Assembly: GCA_031292485.1 (NCBI GenBank)
Contig: JARLHA010000005.1
Coordinates: 37,487 to 101,486, forward strand
Direction of reading: 5' to 3'
DNA: 64,000 bases
Source of the DNA: Mucilaginibacter sp.
GTDB taxonomy: Bacteria > Bacteroidota > Bacteroidia > Sphingobacteriales > Sphingobacteriaceae
The position numbers were made by a program, and so were the translations under genes. This document shows, one piece after another, positions 46,465 through 54,746 of this stretch. The notes under the pieces were generated by a model. It worked only from the letters and a program-made list of their open reading frames with translations. It was not told the origin of the DNA and did no database searches. How positions within the stretch are numbered: position 1 is the stretch's first letter; each line of letters starts with the position of its first letter.

Positions 46465-47853
46465 TTATTTCACTTGTATTAAAGTAATACGATGGATTTT
46501 GGGCTTGTTTATAGCGTATATTTCGTCTGTTAAAACGTTCATTTCTTTTTGCCAGGCGTCCCGTATGCTTTTGTAGCGGGCCCGTGAGTAATTATCCTTG
46601 TTGCCGTTTACAAAAATGTTTTTGGGCGCCTCTTTTTTCACGGAGTCCATAGCGGCATTATTATCCTTATAGAGCATATTTTTCCCTTTCAGGAAGTCGT
46701 ATTCCATCCAAATATAATTTCTTAGCCGGCGCTCAATATCCCATCTTTCTTCATTCAACTCCCTTATTTGAATGGCCTGCTGGTATTGCGGCGTTGCTGT
46801 GATCTCAGCCATGTTTACGTCATCGGCAAATTGCTCATTTGTCCAGGTACCCATAAATTCGCCGTCGATCAATAAATTGTAGTTGCCACTTTTCAGGTTT
46901 TTTACAGATAATGTTTCCTGGTTAAATTCTTTCGTAAACGGGATCAGGTTCAACGCCTCCGCCTGTTTTTTACGATTACCCCAGCCACGCGGAATGGTAT
47001 CTATCGGGTAGGGCAATGAATTTGACAGGTAATTGAATGTCACCGAATCTGTGTTAACGGCAAGTTCCGAAATCCGGCAGTTGGATGCTTTTAAAATCCT
47101 CTTCTTTGACACGTCGAGGCTAATATCGGCTACCGGCTTGTCTGCAAGGCCCTGGGCTTTTAAAAAAAAATAAGCCATCACCAGGTGCCCGTCGTTGTCA
47201 GGATGGATGCGGTCATTTGGCGTTAAGCTGAATAATGAATCTTTTACCTGCTCACGCTGCTCAATAGCCAGCATCGGATGAAAAAAATCAACCACTCCCC
47301 ATCCATTTTTCTTTGCCGCCGCTGCCTGGAAATCAATGATCTTTGCTAACGCGATGCTTTTTTTAGGGTACAGGTTTTTTGGATTGCTTTTGGTGGTTTC
47401 ATCATACGGCGAGCTCAGGATAATGATCTTCCTGATATCCGGCCTGCTCTTTAATTTATCTTCCAGCATACCGTAATATTTGTATGACCCGTCGATTCTT
47501 TTATCCATAACTGATTGCCCGTCAGGGTGGAACCATTCAAAATAACCGCTATCATTCATCCCCCATGTAAGGGTTAAAACAGTTGGTTTTTTGGCAAACA
47601 CATCAGCGTCAAAGCGGTTGTATATCTGCTCTACTACATCACCGCCGACACCCGCATTAAAGCAAGTTATGCGCATATTCGGGAAATGTGTCATATAATA
47701 CAGCCAGATATACGAATGATAATGCCCGCCGTCGGTAATGCTGTTACCTACAAAAGCGACTCTGTCGCCGGCATGAAATGGCGCTATCTTTTGCGCATAA
47801 ACATTGGTTAAAAAAACCAAGCCGATTAATAATGTTGTAAATAGTTTTCTCAT
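46465..47853 (-). CDS. SGNH/GDSL hydrolase 1
   Basis: 462 aa, signal 1-20. Block I FVGNSITDGGHYHSYIW (Ser of GNSITDGG), block II Gly in AGVGGDVV, block III GMND, block V DRIHPDNDGH (Asp and His). It probably deacetylates sugars. A C-terminal extension after residue 250 has its own beta part and a helical end (QKEMNVLTDEIYAINKPKIH). It is a close paralogue of the gene at 52959-54371 and lies 2 bp downstream of GH92-3. Confidence 0.87.
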   Translation of the reverse strand: MRKLFTTLLIGLVFLTNVYAQKIAPFHAGDRVAFVGNSITDGGHYHSYIWLYYMTHFPNMRITCFNAGVGGDVVEQIYNRFDADVFAKKPTVLTLTWGMNDSGYFEWFHPDGQSVMDKRIDGSYKYYGMLEDKLKSRPDIRKIIILSSPYDETTKSNPKNLYPKKSIALAKIIDFQAAAAKKNGWGVVDFFHPMLAIEQREQVKDSLFSLTPNDRIHPDNDGHLVMAYFFLKAQGLADKPVADISLDVSKKRILKASNCRISELAVNTDSVTFNYLSNSLPYPIDTIPRGWGNRKKQAEALNLIPFTKEFNQETLSVKNLKSGNYNLLIDGEFMGTWTNEQFADDVNMAEITATPQYQQAIQIRELNEERWDIERRLRNYIWMEYDFLKGKNMLYKDNNAAMDSVKKEAPKNIFVNGNKDNYSRARYKSIRDAWQKEMNVLTDEIYAINKPKIHRITLIQVK

Positions 47854-47855
47854 TT

Positions 47856-50168
47856 TTAATTAATTCCCCAGTTTTTATTTGGTGTATCCCCCATAATTAA
47901 TTCAAGTGTTCCGCCTTTGGCAATTTCCTTATAATCGATATGGCATTTTTCATAAGGTTTGCCATTTAATTTGGCGCTCTGGATGTAAATATTGGCGGCT
48001 GAGTTATTTTGTGCCACGATGGTAAACGTTTTTCCTTTAGCGTATTTAGGGTCGAGCTTAAATGTTATTTTGTTAAACACCGGGCTGGTGATCTCCTGCC
48101 GGGTATCCCCGGGGCAAACCGGGTGCAGGCCACTGGCAGCCAATACATACCAGGCAGACATCTGGCCCACATCCTCGTTACCTACCAAACCTTCCACCGA
48201 GTTTTTGTATGCCCTGCGGCAAATGGCCCGGCTCCACTTTTGGGTAAGCCATGGCGCGCCAATACGGTTATATAAAAACGGAACATGATGCACCGGCTCG
48301 TTGGCCTGGTTAAAATAATCGTTCCACATCATGTTGTCAGGTGTCTTTTCAAACAGGTTATCCAGGTCGGCAATAACCTTTTCTTTGCCTCCCATTAGTT
48401 TTACCATACCATCCACATCCTGCGGAACAAACCATCCCTGCTGGTAAGGGTTGCTCTCGATAGTGCCATACCATTGTTTCAGCCTGCCGGAATCCGGCCA
48501 TGGCAACCAGTTGCCATCGTTATCCTTCGGCCTGAACCAGCCTTTATCTTTATCAAAAATATTTTTATAATTTTCACTGCGGCCCGCATATTTCTTTTCA
48601 TCCAACGGTTTATGAAGATACTTCGCGAACTGAGAAGTGCACCAATCTGCATATGCATACTCAAGCGTATACGAGATGCTTAATGGCTCCGGCGTATATC
48701 CTTTTTCAGCATTGCCAAACTTATTAACCGAGTTGATGCAAAGGCGATAAGCCTGGTCCACGTCATAATTCCTGATGCCTTTAGCGTAAGCATCGGCAAT
48801 AACGGAAACGGCGGGATTGCCGATCATACATCCGCTATAAGCGTTCATCATTTCCCAACGTTCCAGGTAATCTTTTTTCTTTTCGTGCGCAAGTGTTACC
48901 AGCGAGTTGATCAGATCGTTTACCATTGATGGATTGATAATGGTTTGTAAAGGCATCTGGCTTCTGAAAACATCCCAGCCGCTAAATATGGTGCGTTTGT
49001 TAAAGTCGGCGGCAAAGTGGGCTTTTCCATCGCCGCCGGGATACCGGCCATCTACATCACTGATGATCCTCGGATCGATCATGGTATGATAGAGCGCGGT
49101 ATAAAAAACAATACGCTCCTCAGGTGTACCGCCTTGTATGCTTATTTTGGATAAGGCCTTATTCCATAAATTCCGGGCCTGCTGGTGAACCGCATCAAAA
49201 CCCCATCCCGGTATTTCCAATTCAAGGTTATTTTTAGCGCCGCTTATACTAACAAACGAGATGCCTGATTTTAACAATACCTGCTCGTTATCTTTAGCAG
49301 CAAACTCTGTATAAAACCCCAGATGCTTACCCTCCTTTTCTTTCACACCCTTTAATATGGCTGCATTGGCAATTTGCTTTTGATATTTTTCACTTTCCAC
49401 ATCTTCCCGTTTCCGGCTCCAGCCATCCGGGATATCGGCGCTCCATACGCCAAAGTTCCTAAGTGGTTTGCTGAATTCAGCATAGAAATATACAGTGTAT
49501 TCGGCATGACCAGCACCATCACCCCATCCCCCCCCATCTGGCGTACACTTCATCCATCCTTCAATCGTATGGTCATTCACTACTTTTACGTATTGCAGCG
49601 TTGATGTGCCGCCAACCCTGCGGGCAAGGTCGATCTGGATCCGCGCTTGTTTATTTTGCGCGAAAGTAAACCTCAATATACCGCTGTGCGGTGCTGCAGT
49701 CATCTCAGCTTTAACTTTATAATCACTTAAATAGGCAGAATAATATCCGGCCTTCGCTGTTTCGCTACTTTTTGTATAACGCGACCGATAGCCCTCTTCC
49801 GGATGATCAAGGCTTCCCGCAGAAGTTTTTAATTTCCCCGTAGTAGGCATTACTAAAAAGTTGCCCAGGTCTCCGTACCAGCCTATACCGCTCATCTGCG
49901 TAAAAGCAAACCCTTCGATACTCGTATGCTCGTAACTATAGCCTGAGCCATTATCACCCCCGGTAATAGTATTTGGACTAAGCTGTACCATACCATAAGG
50001 CGTTGCCGCCCCGGGGAAAGTTTTGCCCAGGCCATGATAAACACCTGCATCGGCAGTACTGGTGCTGGCGCCGATAAATGGGTTTACTTCATCCGCCGGT
50101 GTTTGCGCTTTCGCAGCATCAGCCAGCAACAAAACCAACATGAAAGAAACAAATAGCTTTAGATTCAT
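47856..50168 (-). CDS. GH92 alpha-mannosidase 3
   Basis: 770 aa, signal 1-21. Mature start ADEVNPFIGASTSTADAG. The catalytic domain has QANEPVHHVPFLYNRIG (Glu 624) and EGLVGNEDVGQMSAWYVLAA with the Asp base. The HHVPFLYN form is the classic signature of surface-active GH92 alpha-mannosidases. First gene of a unit with GDSL-1 and the esterase, preceded by an operator half-site and a 175-bp spacer after GH38. Confidence 0.93.
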   Translation of the reverse strand: MNLKLFVSFMLVLLLADAAKAQTPADEVNPFIGASTSTADAGVYHGLGKTFPGAATPYGMVQLSPNTITGGDNGSGYSYEHTSIEGFAFTQMSGIGWYGDLGNFLVMPTTGKLKTSAGSLDHPEEGYRSRYTKSSETAKAGYYSAYLSDYKVKAEMTAAPHSGILRFTFAQNKQARIQIDLARRVGGTSTLQYVKVVNDHTIEGWMKCTPDGGGWGDGAGHAEYTVYFYAEFSKPLRNFGVWSADIPDGWSRKREDVESEKYQKQIANAAILKGVKEKEGKHLGFYTEFAAKDNEQVLLKSGISFVSISGAKNNLELEIPGWGFDAVHQQARNLWNKALSKISIQGGTPEERIVFYTALYHTMIDPRIISDVDGRYPGGDGKAHFAADFNKRTIFSGWDVFRSQMPLQTIINPSMVNDLINSLVTLAHEKKKDYLERWEMMNAYSGCMIGNPAVSVIADAYAKGIRNYDVDQAYRLCINSVNKFGNAEKGYTPEPLSISYTLEYAYADWCTSQFAKYLHKPLDEKKYAGRSENYKNIFDKDKGWFRPKDNDGNWLPWPDSGRLKQWYGTIESNPYQQGWFVPQDVDGMVKLMGGKEKVIADLDNLFEKTPDNMMWNDYFNQANEPVHHVPFLYNRIGAPWLTQKWSRAICRRAYKNSVEGLVGNEDVGQMSAWYVLAASGLHPVCPGDTRQEITSPVFNKITFKLDPKYAKGKTFTIVAQNNSAANIYIQSAKLNGKPYEKCHIDYKEIAKGGTLELIMGDTPNKNWGIN

Positions 50169-50281
50169 TTAGGTGTATATTTTTTAAAGTTGCACGTCAT
50201 TTTCAAAGACATAATTGGTTAAAATGAACAGGAATACTATTGGCTGAGTAATCAGGTTATAAAATATAGGCCAAATTAGAT

Positions 50282-50301
50282 AAAAAAAAACGATTTAGCA
50301 A
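50282..50301. promoter_or_regulatory. LacI-type operator half-site before GH92-3
   Basis: The right half CGATTTAGCAA is exact but the left half is a plain A run. It lies 114 bp before the GH92-3 start. Confidence 0.45.
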
Positions 50302-50343
50302 ATTTGTACTAAATTAATTGAAAATTTAAATTTTGTGTTCTCT

Positions 50344-52956
50344 TTAATATTTTAAGGCTTGTACACCCGTTAATTTTAAAGTCCTGATACCAAACCTCGG
50401 CATAGCCACGTTTATTAAAGTCTTTTTGTCACCTGCCGGCTCCATTCTGAGATCTCCTTCCGGTGTCCCCTTCAAATTAACCAACTGCACTTTTGCGATT
50501 TTACCATCGACAATGATTTTTCGGGATGACGCATCGCCTTCCGCGTTAAATATCCTTACCAGCAATGTATCACCGTGGCATGTCATCGAACTGATCTCGA
50601 ATCCGGGTTTGTTAATAGTGATGAATGAGCGCGATACACTTTTTTGTGCCGGTGCTAAACTGGAAACAGTTGCTATCAACTGCTCCGCCCACACAGTCCC
50701 CGCGGTCCATACATGAGCTTTGTCCCATTTACCTGCATGTGGCAAAATCGAATAACTGATAGTAGTTGGCCCGTTAATTTTATAATCCCTGCCCCATAAG
50801 CCCATGCCTGAATATTGAACATCAAGCCCTAACGGGAAGTCCGCACCGTGAGTATAGCTGGTGGTATGATCGGTAAATAGAGCCAACCCATATTTACCCT
50901 GCTGATCGGTAACATCTACCCAATTAAGGATAACATTATTTTTTATACTATCCCAGCTGTCAAAAAAGGTATTGGACAGGCGGCTTTCGATCACGTCAAA
51001 AGGCGCATTTTTATAAACTTTCTGTCCCTTTAAATTCAATGGAAACAAGGCCAGTAATTTATACCGGTCGTCATAAAAAGCTTTCACAGGATTTTGCCAC
51101 TTATAGGTTCCGGGTGGGGTATCAACACCAATTCCCGGGTTACCTTTCCAATCAATATCGACTTTTAAGTCAATTCTTTGCTGCCCCTGGTTTACGGTAA
51201 GGTATTGAGTGAAAGGATAGCTATCAATGGTTCCTTTAATAGCGATCACTATCTGCAAGGGACCGTTTTCTACCATCTGTACGGACGCAGGATGATCTTC
51301 GCTCGATTTAAAACCCCCGTCCTTATAAAAATTACCGCGTAATTCGTTAAAGCCTCTCGGATTGGCTTTGTCTACAAACTCTTTATTATTCAACTTTTTA
51401 GCGACAAGGCTCTCGATGACGCCGCCTTTCGCCGGATTTATCTTGATAGCGTACAAATCCGTTTCGATCTCATACCTGCCATCTGCAAGCTTTTTTACTG
51501 ATGCGCCTTTAAATGTTGCCTTCGTGCCGGTTTGTAAATGATAGGTATTATAACCCATTGAAGGAACAGCCGCGTTAAAAATTACTTTTTTTGAAACAAG
51601 GCTCGTATCATCGAATGTTTGACTGGCAATTATTTCACCCTTGCTGTCGATAACACTAATTTGCTTGTTGGCAAGTTCTGCCGGAAGGGCAACAGAAACT
51701 ATTTCATGTCGCTTAGTTGCCACCGTATTAAAAACCCTTACGTATGTGGCGGCTTCATTATTTACGTCTGATTGGTTGATTGAGGATGATTTTATAATAC
51801 TGTCGCATTTATTATCGGTATAACTGGTCCACTCCAACACTTTATCAGCCCAGGTTGCACCGGGTTTTCCATTATAAGGCACTATCCAGCAGTCGTGATG
51901 CTGTGACAACAAAAGCGTGCGCCAGGCAGAATCGAGTGACGCAGCGGGATAAGCCTGACCGGAATAAACTTTTGCCAGCGATGCCATTTTTTCGGCGCTG
52001 ATGATCATATTTTCAGCAACCCGTACTTGCTGCGCAATTTTTTGTGTAATCTGCGAGCCCCAAACAAGGTTTACCAACAGATCTTCCTGCGTTAGTTTCC
52101 AGGCTGGTTTACTGTCATAGGATGTTAGATTTTCAAAATAATTTCGCCATGTTGTATAGATGGTTTTTATGCCGAACCTGAGCATTGTACCCATAAACGG
52201 ACCACCTTTCCAACCTGCGTCCTGTATGGTCATACCTACAGGGTGTTTTATCCCGGCCGCGTAGGCTGCATTAACATAATTGGGTGAATTTTCCCATCCT
52301 ATAGTTTGCCAGGTTGATTTGTTTGAAAGCTTTTCGATAGTGTACCGGGGCACAGTGGTTATTCCTGTTCCGTCGGGACCAACCCAGGTCACCAATTCAC
52401 CGCCATGTGCAGCGGCGTAACCACCGAAACAGGTATTTGGGTTTTTAAGCGATGCGAATTTAAAACCGAAAGAAGTTAAGATCTGTGGCAACGCGCTGGT
52501 AAAACAGGGTTCTTCGGACGAGTAAGTTGAAAACACAGCGTTTGGAAAATGCGCCCTTATCTTGCTCATGCCATAGCTAAATTGCCGGATAATGCTTTCG
52601 CCCGATATATTATATAAATAGCTTTGCGCGTAGGCTGGATTAATGAATTCAATGCGCCCCCCCGCAGATTGGTTGGCAGCGATTGCTTTAAATTGAGCAT
52701 ATGCCTCCGGATCGTCCTTTTGCACCTTATCCCATGTTTCGGGCTCTATCTCCAGGTTAATTCTCCATTCGGGATTTCTATTGAGCATGTCCACCAGGAA
52801 TCCGGTGTAATTTTCGGGATACCCGCCGTAAATCCCTCCATGGTAACCATCAATATACCAGGCCGTTTGAGCTTCAGCTTTATTTAAAAAGAGTAAAGCC
52901 AATAAAACACCCCAAAAACAGGTATATCTAAACTTTTTTGATCTGATAGATAACAT
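50344..52956 (-). CDS. Divergent GH38-like alpha-mannosidase
   Basis: 870 aa, signal 1-30. The N-terminal domain has the GH38 plan but altered metal and nucleophile motifs: WYIDGYHGGIYGGYP with His 39 in place of the usual HxD, and SSEEPCFTSALPQIL (Glu 149) where GH38 enzymes have DPFGHS with the nucleophile Asp. The third zinc site HHDC (353-356) is kept. Beta domains follow to the end (TLKLTGVQALKY). It should act on mannosides or related sugars, but zinc binding and nucleophile may differ from classic members. It is coded 2 bp after GDSL-2 and ends before GH92-3. Confidence 0.78.
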   Translation of the reverse strand: MLSIRSKKFRYTCFWGVLLALLFLNKAEAQTAWYIDGYHGGIYGGYPENYTGFLVDMLNRNPEWRINLEIEPETWDKVQKDDPEAYAQFKAIAANQSAGGRIEFINPAYAQSYLYNISGESIIRQFSYGMSKIRAHFPNAVFSTYSSEEPCFTSALPQILTSFGFKFASLKNPNTCFGGYAAAHGGELVTWVGPDGTGITTVPRYTIEKLSNKSTWQTIGWENSPNYVNAAYAAGIKHPVGMTIQDAGWKGGPFMGTMLRFGIKTIYTTWRNYFENLTSYDSKPAWKLTQEDLLVNLVWGSQITQKIAQQVRVAENMIISAEKMASLAKVYSGQAYPAASLDSAWRTLLLSQHHDCWIVPYNGKPGATWADKVLEWTSYTDNKCDSIIKSSSINQSDVNNEAATYVRVFNTVATKRHEIVSVALPAELANKQISVIDSKGEIIASQTFDDTSLVSKKVIFNAAVPSMGYNTYHLQTGTKATFKGASVKKLADGRYEIETDLYAIKINPAKGGVIESLVAKKLNNKEFVDKANPRGFNELRGNFYKDGGFKSSEDHPASVQMVENGPLQIVIAIKGTIDSYPFTQYLTVNQGQQRIDLKVDIDWKGNPGIGVDTPPGTYKWQNPVKAFYDDRYKLLALFPLNLKGQKVYKNAPFDVIESRLSNTFFDSWDSIKNNVILNWVDVTDQQGKYGLALFTDHTTSYTHGADFPLGLDVQYSGMGLWGRDYKINGPTTISYSILPHAGKWDKAHVWTAGTVWAEQLIATVSSLAPAQKSVSRSFITINKPGFEISSMTCHGDTLLVRIFNAEGDASSRKIIVDGKIAKVQLVNLKGTPEGDLRMEPAGDKKTLINVAMPRFGIRTLKLTGVQALKY

Positions 52957-52958
52957 TT

Positions 52959-54371
52959 CTATTGTGATAAGGTAATTTCAAAATGGTGTTGCTTAGGCTT
53001 ATTAACCCCGTAAATTTCGTCGGTAAGCAGTACCATTTCTTTTTGCCAGGCATCGCGCACTATTTTAAACCGCGCTTTTTGATAGGTTGGGAAAGTAATG
53101 GCTACAAAAAAATCTTTTTTTCCATATTTCTGAAGGGAGTCGGCGGTTGATTCGCTATCGTTAAACAATAACCCTTTTGGTTTCAAAATGGAATATTGTA
53201 TCCAGTAATATTCGCGCAATCTCCGTTCAATCGACCATCTTTCCTCGTTCAGATGCATAACAGCAAGGGCCTGCTGGTATTCAGGAGTTGTTGTGATCAA
53301 AGCCAAGTTTATGCCTTTGTCAAAACCGGCTCCCGTCCATTCACCTATAAATGAATTGTCAATTTTAAGCTGATAGGTTGCTGTGCTATTAAGCTGCTTA
53401 ATAACCAATATCTCCTGGTTATATTCATCTGTAAAGGGGATCAGTTTTAATGCATCCGACTGTGACCTGGCTGGCTTACCAAATCCACCGGGGATAGTAT
53501 CAAGCGGGTATGGAAGCGAATTTGCGAGATAATCAAAAGAAATATGCCCGGCACCCGCGGTTAAATTTAATAAACTGCAGTTTTCTGCCTTCCCTACCTT
53601 TTTATCTTTAGCATTGATGGATATATCAGCTACTTTCCTGCCGGCTAAACCCTGGGCATTCAAAAAAGTAAAGGCCATTACCATTTGCCCGTCGTTGCTT
53701 GGGTGGATGCGATCAGGCGATTCCATAGTAAACGTGCTGTCGTTTTGCTGCCCCCGCCGGTTGATCTGGAGCAAAGGGGTATTAAAATCAATAAAGCCCC
53801 AGTTATTGCGTTTGGCCGCTTTTTGTTGTTCGGCCACTATTCGTAATATGGCAGCGTTCTTTTTAACCAAAGGTGCAAATTTTATTTTAGAGGTCTCATC
53901 ATACGGCGGAGATGCCAGCATTATTTTTTTCACCTCCGAATATTTGTTCAGTTCAGCCTCAACCAATTTAAAATATTTTAATGATTCTTCCACCTTTGCG
54001 TTGTAAGCCGAGTCGGCTTTTGCCGGAGCGTAATATTGATAACCGGTATCATTCATACCAAAAGTGAATGTCATTACCGTGGGCTTTTTCGAAAACACTT
54101 CATCGTCAAGGCGCTCCAGCATTTGTTTGCAAACATCGCCGCCGATTCCGGCATTAACGATATTGATCCGCATATTAGGAAAATGTGTCATATAGTATAG
54201 CCAGATATACGAATGATAATGGCCACCATCAGTGATGCTATTGCCCATAAATACAACCTTGTCGCCATTTTTAAAAGGCAAGACCCGTTGTCCGCTGGCT
54301 AAACCTGAAATGACAACCAGGATAGTAGAAACAAAGCACAAACGGCGGAGGAAAAATGAAATTAATTTCAT
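52959..54371 (-). CDS. SGNH/GDSL hydrolase 2
   Basis: 470 aa, signal 1-27. It has the same blocks as the first copy: FMGNSITDGGHYHSYIW, NAGIGGDV, GMND and DRIHPSNDGQ. In this copy the Gln after NDG replaces the second His-like position of copy 1 (DNDGH). The end QKEMVLLTDEIYGVNKPKQH is shared with copy 1. It is the first gene of the GDSL-2/GH38 unit, and two operators overlap its start codon region. Duplication of this unit (GDSL next to a mannosidase) is visible. Confidence 0.86.
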   Translation of the reverse strand: MKLISFFLRRLCFVSTILVVISGLASGQRVLPFKNGDKVVFMGNSITDGGHYHSYIWLYYMTHFPNMRINIVNAGIGGDVCKQMLERLDDEVFSKKPTVMTFTFGMNDTGYQYYAPAKADSAYNAKVEESLKYFKLVEAELNKYSEVKKIMLASPPYDETSKIKFAPLVKKNAAILRIVAEQQKAAKRNNWGFIDFNTPLLQINRRGQQNDSTFTMESPDRIHPSNDGQMVMAFTFLNAQGLAGRKVADISINAKDKKVGKAENCSLLNLTAGAGHISFDYLANSLPYPLDTIPGGFGKPARSQSDALKLIPFTDEYNQEILVIKQLNSTATYQLKIDNSFIGEWTGAGFDKGINLALITTTPEYQQALAVMHLNEERWSIERRLREYYWIQYSILKPKGLLFNDSESTADSLQKYGKKDFFVAITFPTYQKARFKIVRDAWQKEMVLLTDEIYGVNKPKQHHFEITLSQ

Positions 54372-54418
54372 GGCTAAATTGATTTAGCAAATAAAAATCA
54401 AATAAATCGATTTAGCAA
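54371..54418. promoter_or_regulatory. Two LacI-type operators at the GDSL-2 start
   Basis: TGGCTAAATTGATTTAGCAA at 54371-54390 overlaps the start codon, and CAAATAAATCGATTTAGCAA at 54399-54418 follows with a 28-bp period. Binding here would block the start of the GDSL-2/GH38 transcript. No operator with both halves intact lies on the GH3 side of this divergent spacer. Confidence 0.65.
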
Positions 54419-54595
54419 GTAATATTTTTGTTTTTCTGTTTTTTCACCATTACTACTTCAATTTTAACCCGTTCAGCATTTTTGAAACAACAAATAGTGG
54501 CGCACCTGGAGGCGGGTTTTCGAAATCATAATTATTTCCGGGTGTATCCGGTTCGTTTTTTATTGTAGCAATTTGCCAATAACCACTAAAAACTT

Positions 54596-54629
54596 ATACT
54601 ATTTAAACCAATACCGATACTATTTAAAC
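54596..54629. promoter_or_regulatory. 13-bp direct repeats, 21-bp period, before GH3
   Basis: ATACTATTTAAAC occurs at 54596-54608 and 54617-54629. The 21-bp period equals two helical turns, so both copies face the same side of DNA. This spacing is typical of AraC-like or hybrid two-component regulators. It lies about 120-150 bp upstream of the GH3 start. The rest of the 376-bp spacer 54372-54746 has no gene. Confidence 0.5.
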
Positions 54630-54746
54630 GATAGTTTTTAATAGCTCAATTTTATTTTACAATTTGATATTTTAGCCTTACTTTGTGTTAAAATTACACC
54701 AACCTGTATAAACCAGTTTTACTTATAAATCAACGCTGTTACGATC

